The position numbers were made by a program, and so were the translations under genes. The notes beneath the pieces were generated by a model. It did not search any database and was not told where the DNA came from. It was given only the letters and a program-made list of their open reading frames with translations. Positions 31,088-41,492 of a stretch of DNA of 64,000 nucleotides are shown in pieces (position 1 is the first letter of the stretch; every line of letters begins with the position of its first letter). Source of the stretch: Mastigias papua. Its lineage: Eukaryota; Cnidaria; Scyphozoa; Rhizostomeae; Mastigiidae. Location: NCBI GenBank assembly GCA_964019165.1, contig OZ025283.1:7501-71500 (forward strand). Direction: 5' to 3'.

Positions 31088-34045
31088 TTATATCATATTT
31101 TCATAATTTTTATTTATCATAAAATGCCCATATGGGTAAGACATTGTTTCATTAATATAAAACCTTTTATCACTATATGAAATTAAAGTTTTTGAATCAG
31201 TGTACGAATAAATTTTACAATCCTTAGTTGATTTAATACGTTCAAATTCATTTGATATTGATTCATTATTAAACAATGTATTTTTAAATCTTTGAAATGT
31301 TATATCGTGATTTTTATTATTTTTAAACTTTATACCTCTAAACTCAACTTCATTATCTTCTTTTACATATGAATATAATTTATCTTTTAATGAAACAGCC
31401 TCAGTTATTATTGTGGACGGACACTCATCTTTTATTTTTCCAGTTTCGTATTCACCATTACGATGATATTCAAATGATTCATCATAACAACTCATATCGA
31501 ACATATCACCCAATTCATACATATCTCTATAAATATCATCAATATTTTTTATATTACAAACAAACCCATCTGTATCAATATATAACATACAAATATTATT
31601 TTTATATTTATTTTTCAATTTATACCAATAATCATATATTAATTTCTTACTTAAACATAATACTGTAGATCCAATATAATTTGCAGAATCAAGCTTCACA
31701 TGGTTTTTCTCAATATTAAACAAAACTGTATCTATATTATCAGAATCTTCGTCACTGCTGCTAATAATATCATAGTCTTTAAATGATTCCTTAGAAACAA
31801 TCTTTTTTGCTTTATCAATTTCAGAAACAATACGAATATTGGAGTTATATTTTTCCTTGTTCAAAAGACAGCGCCCGAACAAAGAATTACTCATAAGCTT
31901 AAACATACTGTCATTATTTTTATTTTTTTCTCTCATAGCATTCTGTCTGTATTTATGATTTTTTTCAATATATTTTCGCATATAATTATCTTGTTTAAAT
32001 TTTATTATGTAATGGATTTTTTCGATTTTAAAGCCTCCTAATTTTAAAAAACATTGTAATGTTAAATAGTGTATAACATATTCTTTTTTAGCATGATAAT
32101 CGAGTATAACTTTTTCGCAACATAAAAACTTCTTATTATTTTTTTCTAATATGTCTTTTTGATATTCAGAAATCTCTTTTTTAAAGACTTTCCGTTTTTG
32201 TGGAAATATTGGTAAATCAACAAAAAAATCATGATATGCGATATCAATTTCTGAAATATCAATACATAAAATAAATCCGAATTCTGAATTTTCATCGTAA
32301 TCCCAAATATTAAATTTTTGAACCTGAGTGTCAGTTAAATATTCAAAACCATCATATGGCAATTTATAATTTCTCATTATATGGGCATACATACTGTTTA
32401 TATCGTAATGCATAATATAACTTGTTTCTTCGTTTGGATTATAATTTTCCATGTATTTGTTATTAGCTTTTGCATATCGTGTAGATCCGCAACCACATAA
32501 GCCGCCGACAAGCATTTTTTGGAATGATTCATACATACTGTAATTATCGATAATTTTAATTTTTACTGGATTATATTTTTTAAACAACTCAAATATCAGG
32601 CTATTAATTGTATAATGAGAAAACAACTCTGTTTTATATCGTTTCATAAACATGTCTCGGTAATTTTCCATAATATCACTTAAGAGAAGTACGTCTTTCA
32701 TTAAGTAATAATCAGAATAAGAGCCCAAATTTTTAAAATTTTTATAATAGAAATCTTTATATTTTTTGTATGTTATTTCATCAGTATTAAAATATGAAAT
32801 ATTTGGAAATTTTTTATTATTATAATGTTCAAATGAATTTATATATGTATATGGAAATATATCTTTTTGAATAAATTCATGTGTTAAATTATATTTCTCA
32901 ATTAAATTTCGTGTATATCTAATATTTTTCATATCTAAATTCTTACTCAATGATTCCAACTTACTTGTTATATATTCATAACTATCAATTATCTTGATAT
33001 AATTGTTAATATTCATATGAAAAACATTGCTTGTATTTCTACCGATTAAATTAATATTCTCCCCTTCAAAATGCTTTGACATACGCGATAAAATATAATT
33101 AGAGTCATATCCTTTTAAATAATGAAATATAATATGAACACAATTATTAACTTTCATTTTTGAATTGCAACTTAAACAAGCACTGGCTAGAAATAACCCA
33201 TTTATATGATTATGATGGGCACACTTTTTATGATCTTTATCATCAAATTCAATTTGACAATATTCACAGTGTGTTGCTTTATCATGTTTTTGTTGTTGTA
33301 TGTTATCTAAGACTGGTAATGAATAATATTTCTTTTTACACTGTTGAATATGTATTAATATATCTTTTATATCATTAAAAAAATGATCTATAACTGGATC
33401 TTTTTCATTTTCTCCTCTGTAAATCTTAAATTTGTTAAATTTAGGACGTTCTTTACAAACTAAGTGATAACAATATGAACTTAATTTATGTTGGTATTTA
33501 TCATTATATTTGGGATCATTTTTTATGGGTACAAGAATGCTTTCGAAGTCACAATACATAACCCATGGTAATTCTTGATTATATTTAATATTATAATCCT
33601 TAATATAACTATCTTGTGGACATTTTAATAATTTACCCTCTTTTAAACACATATTCGGAGGTAAATCAATGTTGTTTTTAAAATTACATTTATGCCGTTC
33701 ACTATCAAATGCTTTTTGACTTGAAAATTGCTTTAAACATTTTTCACAATATTTTGTTCCGTCGTGTTTTGTTGAATGTAACAATAAACGATTCAAATTA
33801 CGAATATACACATAGTGATATTTTTGCTCTTCTGCATCAGTTATAAGTAATAAATTCAGTGTATCTTCAAATGTATTTTTACTACGATAATACGGTATAA
33901 TATCATTTTTTTTATCATGTTTATATTCAAAAATGTTAATTAAAATTTTGTTTCTATTTTCGATATCTTTTAACACACTTATGTTATTATATGCTATCGG
34001 AAAATTTATTCCATCATAATCTACATGTAATATTTTATTATTATA
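31088..34045 (-). pseudogene. polB: Protein-primed family B DNA polymerase, C-terminal part
   Basis: This part stays open from the Helitron junction at 34045 to the stop at 31088. Counting from 33976: a CEKC..H..C zinc motif at 77-97; exonuclease motif I YCDFESI (Asp143, Glu145); a CEYC..CLSC zinc-binding insert at 237-270 of endonuclease VII type; motif II KGYDSNYI (288-295); motif III YYLMKDV (Asp428). Polymerase motif A is DINSMYA (525-531), motif B KLMSNSLFG (693-701) and motif C YIDTDG (Asp801, Asp803). These are the features of the protein-primed polymerases of Polintons. All catalytic residues are kept. The first 23 codons lie left of the first usable start and continue the N-terminal part across the Helitron, where a direct join is out of frame by one base. 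Confidence 0.93.
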
Positions 34046-34587
34046 CTAGCTTAGTACTGATAGCCCGCTAGAACGCGGGCTTCCCTAGCCCCAGTTGAAA
34101 TGTTGCATATTAGCCTTGGAAAGACTAACGCTGTGCCCCCATGAATGTTGCATGGTCTGGTCGCATAGGATCACGAGAAGGTTACGTTATGGGCCTCTGC
34201 GATGGAGCACGTGACTTTCGGCCTTGCATTGTGCAAATCGAAGAAAATTGCCAGAAAAAATTGTGCAAAAAATGCTCGGATACCTGCGCCTGGCTACGGG
34301 GCAGTAAAGGGAAAGGATGAAAATCAAGAAGCCCCGTAGCCTAGCGCAGGTATCCGAGCATTTTTTGCACAATTTTTTCTGGCAATTTTCTTCGATTTGC
34401 ACAATGCAAGGCCGAAAGTCACGTGCTCCATCGCAGAGGCCCATAACGTAACCTTCTCGTGATCCTATGCGACCAGACCATGCAACATTCATGGGGGCAC
34501 AGCGTTAGTCTTTCCAAGGCTAATATGCAACATTTCAACTGGGGCTAGGGAAGCCCGCGTTCTAGCGGGCTATCAGTACTAAGCTAG
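34046..34587. repeat. Palindrome of 542 bp at the Helitron 3' end
   Basis: Both borders read CTAG: CTAGCTTAGTACTGATAGCC on the left and its reverse complement on the right. The two arms match along about 250 bp with a short spacer around 34300-34325. It corresponds to 16260-16795 in copy 1, with a slightly different centre. Confidence 0.92.
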
Positions 34588-37024
34588 TCTATATTATATG
34601 AATTATGGACAGAATTGTTTACAATGCTCTCTACAATGAGGCGCTAATGAAACTACATTACATATTGTCTCCTGCTTCACTCAATTCTAACTTAAGGAGT
34701 TTTGTAAAATCTGGTGATATAATTTTAGGATGTCCTAACAGATACAATATAGCACATGAATTGGCAGGTATGAGTGTTTCTGTTATCGTGTAGGTGACCA
34801 CTAATCTTGTCTACAGAGGTAAAGGATCAAGTCTGACCCATAAATGTAGGTGTTATACAACTGGAATCTGTGATAGGACTGTGTAGTTCAAGGTGATAAA
34901 ACAAAATAATATTGCTTAGTATTCCTATATCACAGCTTTATATATATAACAGAGTGTAAAGCCCATGATTGAGCAGCATGAATCATCATATTAGATTTCA
35001 ACCAAAGTTCTTGTGGGGAGGTCATAGGTTATGGCTATACAACACAAATAAAGCAGCTATCCAGTACTAAATTATCTGTTACAACCATGTAAAATTCAGA
35101 TGTCAAACAACAATGGTAGTTGGATTGAAGACAGTGGCTCCATAAATCAAAATGTTGCTATCTAGTACTACTTCATCCCTAAAACAACTATACTATCATA
35201 TGCAGAGTGATCCATGGAAGTCAGTAATTCTTTGAATTGAGTCATAATATATATCCTGCATTACCAACTAAGATTTCAAATGAAGGTACTACTTGAGTGG
35301 GGGCAAGATAAATTCATCCCTTAAGAGTATATCATCACGTGCAGAATGGTCTATGGAATTCAGTAATGGAATTTATATCAAGTGATCTGAGAAAGAAGGG
35401 CAACTGTGTGCCAACAAAAGAATATTTAGTTTAATAGAACCCCTTTAATATGACTTCACCAAAATAACTCTACCATCTATAGTGGAAATAACAATGAGGC
35501 CTACTGTAAATAGAGCGATTACAAAATGAAAAGAGAGTCACTGAGCTGAGAATAAAGTTGGTGACATCCTAGTGTTTGCCTGTAAAATATGTATGATAAA
35601 ATCAAGGAGTAAATTCGAGTTCAAGGGCAATATCTCAAACGTAAACAAAGTGGCCTAACTCTTGTGACATCCTAACATCCATGTCATGTGCATATACTCA
35701 GAATTAAGAGCAAGTTAAAAGCTCCTACTACATAAGCAAATATTGAATTAAATGCCTCCTGAATATCATAATGATACTTCTGCAGTAACAAAACGGTAAT
35801 TTAGAACAGAACATCAAGCAAAAACTTAGGGGAACTACCATGATCTTAATGCCCCTGAAGCAAAGTTATGGAATCACCCTCAAAAGACCGCATTTAAATT
35901 CCAAAACAAAGGACAACAGGTATCTGCGATCGTGAGATGAACTTGGGAATCCCCTTGCATTTCATCATACACACTATGACAAAAGTAAAGGGTGAAAGTA
36001 AAAACTGCAAAATTTGTGTAACCAAATTCAGCAATAGCCCTATACACACTTCAGTGAAAGCATTCCACATACCAATATTTTATCGCCAAACATAAGCATA
36101 TCCTATGCCATTCGTACATGCGGTAAAAGCAATGAATAAATTCCAAGCTACCAAGGAATACAACAGTAAACATACAGTAATCATTTCATCACAATTTAGT
36201 AAGAAAAGTAGGATAACTTAGCGAATGAAATCAAGCGAAAAAAGCACTAAACTGAAAGCTGAACGACAAAATTCTCCTTCAAGTCACACGGCAATATTAC
36301 GGTAGTGCATATCAAAACATTCCCAACTGAAAACAGCACGCACGCCATTCCATGTCATCAAAATATGCATAAAGGGCAAACAAACTGCCATAGTCTAGCA
36401 CAGAATAGAAAGTCAAACATATGTTGAATATGTTTTCACAATTTAGCAGTAAAAGCACGGTGATTTAGCACATAGAATGAAACAACTTGGAGAAGAACTG
36501 TCATGGCGGCAATACCCTCGAGGGAAGGTGGTTGAATCTGGTTGAAAGATATAGAAATAAATGGCTGGCAACAGCAGAATACAGATGAAATGGACAAAGG
36601 ACATACATGGAATCTTAAATCAATCCATCTACGGAAAACAGAGTCGGTTTACCTGGAAAGACAGTGACAAAAATTTCCTTGCAATCACACACAGCACCAT
36701 CGTCCTCCATGAACATTCATAAACGTGAAAGCAACAGTCCTGCGCAGAGGTGTCGAGTGAGCATGTCGGAGGGTATAGGAAAGCAATGGCCATAAGTTGA
36801 AAGTGGAATATCTCAGCAAAAAGAACAGATATAGAAAAATCCCTCCTTTGTGAGTAAATAGACCCCAAGGAGAACCCCTAAACCGAGTTTGGTTACAATC
36901 CCCCAACAGACCTAGGAGGAGAAGTGTCATTAAAATCGGGCAAAAAATGGGTCACGTGGTACAAATTCGAGCAATCTGATTGGTTTGGCATAAATTATCA
37001 TATAGGGATCTTAGTATATAGAGA
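34046..37024 (-). mobile_element. Non-autonomous Helitron, copy 2, inserted in polB
   Basis: Read on the minus strand it starts TCTCTATATACTAAG at 37024 after an A and ends with the hairpin GCCCGC..GCGGGC, TATCAGTACTAAGCTAG at 34046, followed by T. TC start, hairpin, CTAG end and A|T target are the Helitron signature. It is nearly identical to copy 1 but opposite in orientation, so transposition was recent. It has no Rep/helicase. It splits the polymerase gene after the HPERLIGEKA segment. Its last 542 bp are a palindrome (34046-34587). Confidence 0.88.
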
Positions 37025-38298
37025 TTATATATATATGCTTTTTCTCCGATCAATCGTTCAGGGTGGTCAATTTTTTTATTTTCATTTAATCTATAACGTA
37101 ATTGTAAAAGATGACACCATAGAAAACACCGATCGTCTTTGTTTTTTATATTGACACACGATTTCGTATTCTTAATTTTTTGTGGTAATTCAATAAAACC
37201 ATTTGCAAATACGTTACTTATGGGAACGATGTTTATTTGTTCACTTTGACAACCAGAAGATGTATAAATCGTCACTTCTATATCAGGCTCGTCAGCATAA
37301 TATCCCTGACCTTCTGTTTCTGCTAATTTTTTAATTAAATCAGATTCTTCTATATTACCCCGTGTACCCCCATCATTATAATCTTCTTCATCTTCGGATT
37401 GAAACACTGATTTCTTTTTCTTTTTCATAGATACTTGATTATTAAATGCATAATCATCCTCATCTTCTGATTGAAATACACTCTTTTTCTTTTTCTTTTT
37501 CATAGATACTTGATTATTAAATGCATAATCATCTTCATCTTCTGATTCAAAGACTGATTTCTCTTTAATTTCTTTTGAATTATTAAAACTTATTTTTTTT
37601 TGATCAGTTTTTTTCATAAATTTTCCAACTCGATTTATAATGTCTTTTTCACTCGACTTTAAATAATCTTCGATGTCGTTTTCGTTTCGTATAATGTGAT
37701 ATTTAGTTTGAAAGAATGGATTTAATCGTTTGTCTGGATTTTTTACATTTCTTAACTCTGACCCCATAATAGAATTACATTTAAACTGACCTATCTCACG
37801 TAATTTTTTTAATAAAAACTGACGTTTTATTTCACGGCTGTAATTTAATTGATCATCCTCCATTGGATGTAATTTTTCATCATCCATTTTTTTCAATGGA
37901 ATATCATATAAATTCAATGTCCTCTTCATAGCACTTTTATTGTTTTTTATTCTATTGAAATTATCTGGTTCTTGTTCTTGCACTTGTTCTGGTTCTTGTA
38001 CTTGTACATCTTGTTGCACTGCTTGTTTTTTTTGAAGTGGTTCTTGTTTATTATTTAATGATTGATAATAATCTAATATTGATGAATTAACAATATTTTC
38101 TTTTTTTCGTGTTGGTTTGGTATAATAATCAAGAAGTGAATCTAAAATTTTCTGCTCATCATTATTATATTTTTTTTTATTATAATTTTCTATAGATCTT
38201 CGTGCAAAAAAAATTATATTATCTTTATTTACATTATTAGTATCAATTAAAATACTCTTATATGTTTGAATAATTTTTTCAATTTTTTTGTTCGTCAT
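37025..38298 (-). pseudogene. polB: DNA polymerase gene, N-terminal part cut off by the Helitron
   Basis: The start is placed at 38298 (MTNKKIEK) because TATATTATA abuts it; an ATG 12 bases upstream lies inside that motif. Residues 1-95 are helical and basic. The next part is Gln/Glu/Val-rich (VQVQEPEQVQEQEPDN). Near residues 240-320 three tandem units of about 25 residues alternate acidic ESEDEDDYAF and poly-Lys blocks. The end has GFIELPQKIKNTKSCVNIKN, DRCFLWCHLLQ and HPERLIGEKA, the segment that precedes the polymerase zinc motif in Polinton enzymes. That shows it belongs with 31088-34045. Open frame continuing to 36952 is Helitron sequence. The N-terminal extension is where a terminal protein for priming is expected. 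Confidence 0.85.
37393..37562 (-). repeat. Three in-frame coding repeats of 72-75 bp in the polB N-terminus
   Basis: Each unit encodes SVFxSEDEDDYAFNNQVSM plus five or six Lys (third unit shorter). Nucleotide identity between the first two units is nearly complete, so the expansion is recent. The lysine runs are AAA/AAG-rich. Confidence 0.85.
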
Positions 38299-38309
38299 TA
38301 TAATATACA
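38299..38309 (-). promoter_or_regulatory. Short AT motif before the polB start
   Basis: TATATTATA directly precedes the ATG at 38298, in line with the shared motif and deciding the start. Confidence 0.4.
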
Positions 38310-38325
38310 AATATAAAAAAAATCT

Positions 38326-38571
38326 TTAAGCCATTTTTGTTTTTTGTAATTCTTGTTCATAAAAATTACCTTTTATATATTCGTAACGATCATTCTTTTT
38401 CTCAATACTTTTTACCTTGTATGTATTCGGAATTGTTCCATTATCTTTATAAATAACAAATAATTCATTGCTCCATTTTGCATCATATCCTTTCTCAAAA
38501 ATTTTTTTAAATTTATAAATTCGGACTATATCACCAACTTTAAACTTCGGTTTTATATTTTGTTTCATCAT
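38326..38571 (-). pseudogene. Integrase C-terminal (SH3/chromo-like) domain, frame 3
   Basis: An 81-residue frame with KPKFKVGDIVRIYKFKKIF and KGYDAKWSNELFVIYK, the conserved C-terminal DNA-binding barrel of Polinton integrases. It normally belongs to the same polypeptide as the catalytic core. Here a frameshift in 38571-38590 separates them, and no homopolymer is involved. Translation from the ATG at 38571 would make the domain alone, so independent expression cannot be excluded. Confidence 0.75.
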
Positions 38572-38575
38572 TTCT

Positions 38576-38867
38576 CTACGTCTCTATGTATAAATTATAA
38601 TATACAATACCTTCATTTTCTTTTTTTGAGGCCTCAACAGGGGTCATCTTAATACTCGAATGATAACTATTATTATATTCATCAACGATTCTTTGAATAT
38701 CATCAATATATCTATGATTACCACGTTCAGTGAACATTTTTACAATTTTATTCATTAAACTTTGATTAAACCGTTCAGCCACAATGGATTTTAATTCTGA
38801 GTCAGTTCTATATGGCTCTATATTATATTTTTTCAACATATTTCGAAAAAAATGGTTATCGTATTCG
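38576..38867 (-). pseudogene. Integrase catalytic core, second part, frame 2
   Basis: Continues the RNase H-fold integrase core after the G run. It contains GEYDNHFF, then SIVAERFNQSL with the catalytic Glu, and YIDDIQRIVDEYNNSYHSS, the end of the core. About 33 residues separate it from the second Asp in the preceding part, close to the D,D(35)E spacing. A stop at 38576 cuts it off from the C-terminal domain. Confidence 0.8.
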
Positions 38868-39707
38868 CCCCCCCCCATCGCTCCACACTTTTTCGGGTAT
38901 TCTCCCCATTTTTAATATATTTTCAAATGCATTAGATATAGTTTTTTTATCTTTCTTTTTCGTTACAGCTATAAAAGCAAATTTACTAAAAACATCCAAA
39001 ATAGTGAGGATATATTTATATCCATTATTTTGTTTTGCATATTTAGGAATTAAAATTAAATCAGTTGTCCAAATAACATCAATTCCAGGTGAATAAACAT
39101 ATCTCCGTTTAAATTTCTTTATTATTCTTTTATGCATCTCATTTGCATATTGTTTTCGATCATCATTTATGTCTATCTTTGTGTCGTTTTTTTTTTGACC
39201 CCCTATACCTAAACCCATTTGTCCTAAACCAATTTTTTGTTTCGTATTAATTATACCCCTTGTAATTTTTGCCATTAAATTCTTATTTTCCATAGCATCA
39301 ATATTTTCAATCATTTTTTTATCACACATATGTTTATTTTTGGGATTTACAGAATAACAAATATCATGATGCATTGCAATTTCGTCTAATTGATTCACTG
39401 GAGTTTCATTTTCATTAATTTTATATATTTCCCCATTATCTTTATCATAATACACTTGTTTATCTAATGGATTATATGGGCCTAAATAACGATATCCAGG
39501 CACTACAAAACCCTTTGATGGTCGTATGGGTAATTTTCCGATCATTTTATGAATATCTAAAATACCTGTACCATTTTTTACAAACATGTTTTTTCTAGTA
39601 TTACATATATTACAATTTCCAACAACACACTGTCTATTATTTCTGGTAATTTGTTCTATATTATCAGTATCAGTTTTCATTTTACATTTTAAACAGTAAA
39701 TCTGCAT
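38856..39707 (-). pseudogene. Zinc ribbon + PLA2-like domain fused to integrase N-terminal half
   Basis: A 283-residue frame with three modules. Residues 1-43 are a CxxC (5,8)/CxxC (32,35) zinc ribbon like the small gene just upstream. Residues about 60-165 are a parvovirus-type phospholipase A2 domain: calcium loop YLGPYNPLD (74-82) and the catalytic LDEIAMHHDICY (107-118). Residues about 185-280 are the start of a retroviral-type integrase core with Asp216 (WTTDL) and Asp277 (SDGG). The frame is lost at a run of nine G (38868-38876), one base out of phase with the rest of the core. PLA2 domains are known in adintovirus and Polinton proteins and are thought to aid membrane passage. Fusion to integrase is less usual and could be an artefact of a lost stop. 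Confidence 0.78.
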
Positions 39708-39717
39708 ATATTATATC

Positions 39718-39873
39718 TTATATTTGTTTAATAAATGTGAATTTTTTGCTGTTACAACTACTACATCTCGATTCAATACCGTGTTTTTTATTTTGTGTAA
39801 TTACTTTTTTTTCACTATCTTTAATTGAAGGTGTTTTTTTCCTGCATTTTACACAATAAATATAATCACTCAT
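39718..39873 (-). CDS. Small zinc-ribbon protein, 51 aa
   Basis: Starts MSDYIYCVKCRKKTPS and ends near CSSCNSKKFTFIKQI: two CxxC pairs separated by about 26 residues. It resembles DUF5679-type zinc ribbons found in viruses and Polintons, and the N-terminal module of the PLA2-integrase fusion 11 bp downstream, so it is probably a duplicate. The ATG follows an AT-only tract (39874-39890). Function unknown. Confidence 0.65.
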   Translation of the reverse strand: MSDYIYCVKCRKKTPSIKDSEKKVITQNKKHGIESRCSSCNSKKFTFIKQI

Positions 39874-39890
39874 TATATATATAATTATAT
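39874..39890 (-). promoter_or_regulatory. AT palindromic motif
   Basis: TATATATATAATTATAT directly upstream of the small zinc-ribbon gene, overlapping the stop region of the ATPase gene. Confidence 0.45.
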
Positions 39891-40523
39891 TTCTTCATCA
39901 AAATTTTTATAATATTTATCATTAATCTTATCGATAAAAAGGAAATCATATTTACCATTGATTTTTTTAAACAATTCTTTATCTTCAATGTTATTTTCAA
40001 TCAATACCATAATTTTACATCTCCTTGTTATTGGTTCATAAATAATCATATAGTTAGAATTTAAACGAATTGTCTGATTAATTTCTATATATGATTGAGC
40101 TAAAAATATACAACTAATATTTTTCTGTCTACCAAAGATATAATGATCAACAATACGTTTTAATACATTTTTTGAAACACACATTAAATCATCAAAAATA
40201 ACCAATTTTTTAGAATCATTATCATAACAATCTGCATATGGGATATTGTTTACATCATTTTGTAATAACATAAAATCATATCCAATTTGTGATTTTAGTT
40301 TATCACTGATACTTTTAATATATTTTATTTTATCCTGTTCAATATTTCGCCCGTAATAATAAATAACATCTGGTTTAAAAAACTTTGCACTCAAAATCAT
40401 ATACATAACCAAATTTGTCTTACCTCGGTTTGAATCACCAACTATAATCATTCTAAACGGCCATTTTAAAATATATGGATAATAATCATCTGTTTTATTC
40501 ATATCTAAATTTGGTATCTTCAT
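39885..40523 (-). CDS. FtsK/HerA-like genome-packaging ATPase
   Basis: A 212-residue protein with Walker A GDSNRGKTN (29-37), Walker B KLVIFDD (106-112) and a FLAQSY sensor segment (140-145). It is close to the A32-type ATPases of Polintons and large DNA viruses, which pump DNA into preformed capsids. The N-terminus WPFRMIIVGD places the P-loop early, as usual for this compact family. The frame is intact. It lies between the zinc-ribbon gene and an ankyrin-like gene, toward the right TIR. Confidence 0.9.
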   Translation of the reverse strand: MKIPNLDMNKTDDYYPYILKWPFRMIIVGDSNRGKTNLVMYMILSAKFFKPDVIYYYGRNIEQDKIKYIKSISDKLKSQIGYDFMLLQNDVNNIPYADCYDNDSKKLVIFDDLMCVSKNVLKRIVDHYIFGRQKNISCIFLAQSYIEINQTIRLNSNYMIIYEPITRRCKIMVLIENNIEDKELFKKINGKYDFLFIDKINDKYYKNFDEEI

Positions 40524-40546
40524 TTTTTTATATATTTTATATTACA

Positions 40547-41416
40547 TTAATTCTCAATATAATATTCCATGCAATCAACATTACCATTTTCTTCAGCTTC
40601 ATCAAATACATCTACATTCCAAGGACAGCCGTTATCATGAGCATATCTCAAACATTGTAAATAACCATTTTGTGCGGCTATTCTACAAGTTCCACTACCC
40701 CATGGACATCCATTTTCATGAGCATATTTTAAACATTCTAATTGACCAAATTCAGCAGCTCTTACACAAGTTAATTCATCCCATGGGCATCCATTTTCAT
40801 GAGCATATTTTAAACATTCTAATTCACCATTTTCAGCAGCATTAGCACATGTATATTCATCCCATTCAGAACCGTTTTCATGTGCATATTTCAAACATTC
40901 TAAATTACCATTATAAGCAGCAATTGCACAAGTAAAATAATGCCACGGACAACCATTTTCGTGAGCATATTTTAAACATTCTAAATGACCATGTTTAGCA
41001 GCAAAGGCAGTTCTATCTTCATTCCATGGACAACCATTCTCATGAACATATTTTAAACATTCTAAATTACCAAATCTAGCTGCATTCGTACAAGTATCTT
41101 CATTCCATGGACAACCATTTTCATGAGCATATTTTAAACATTCAATTTCACCGTTTTCAGCAGCTAAAAAACAAGTATCGACACTCCAAGGATATCCATT
41201 TTCATGAGCAAATTTTAAACATTCTTTTTGACCATATTCAGCTGCCAGATCACAATAATAATCACCTGATTTATATTTATGTGAATATTTTAAACATTCT
41301 AAATGTCCATTCACAATTGCACAATGAGCATTCTTTTTTTTACAACAATCAGCATAATCATTTCTTGAAATACATTTTCCATCGAATCTTAATTTTGAAC
41401 ATTGAAAAGGAAACAT
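40547..41416 (-). CDS. Ankyrin-like repeat protein (ECLKYAHENGCPW type), copy 4
   Basis: A 289-residue protein with about nine regular repeats of 26-27 residues (AAENGxLECLKYAHENGCPWDExTC). The N-terminus MFPFQCSKLRF has a few extra Cys residues (NDYADCCKKKNAHC). It is the closest relative of copy 1 in repeat regularity, and it mirrors that gene: read leftward, 76 bp inside the right TIR. Thus ankyrin genes flank both ends of the element. Inferred role: accessory protein binding host factors. Confidence 0.85.
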   Translation of the reverse strand: MFPFQCSKLRFDGKCISRNDYADCCKKKNAHCAIVNGHLECLKYSHKYKSGDYYCDLAAEYGQKECLKFAHENGYPWSVDTCFLAAENGEIECLKYAHENGCPWNEDTCTNAARFGNLECLKYVHENGCPWNEDRTAFAAKHGHLECLKYAHENGCPWHYFTCAIAAYNGNLECLKYAHENGSEWDEYTCANAAENGELECLKYAHENGCPWDELTCVRAAEFGQLECLKYAHENGCPWGSGTCRIAAQNGYLQCLRYAHDNGCPWNVDVFDEAEENGNVDCMEYYIEN

Positions 41417-41492
41417 CTTTTATATATATAATTATATTTTTATATGTAAAAATTAAAACACAAATATAATATTACCACAACAGCGATACGCC

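Noticed and set aside
34605..34793. Short frame beside the Helitron palindrome in polB
   Set aside because: It is inside the Helitron and the equivalent region of copy 1 shows no selective sign or domain.
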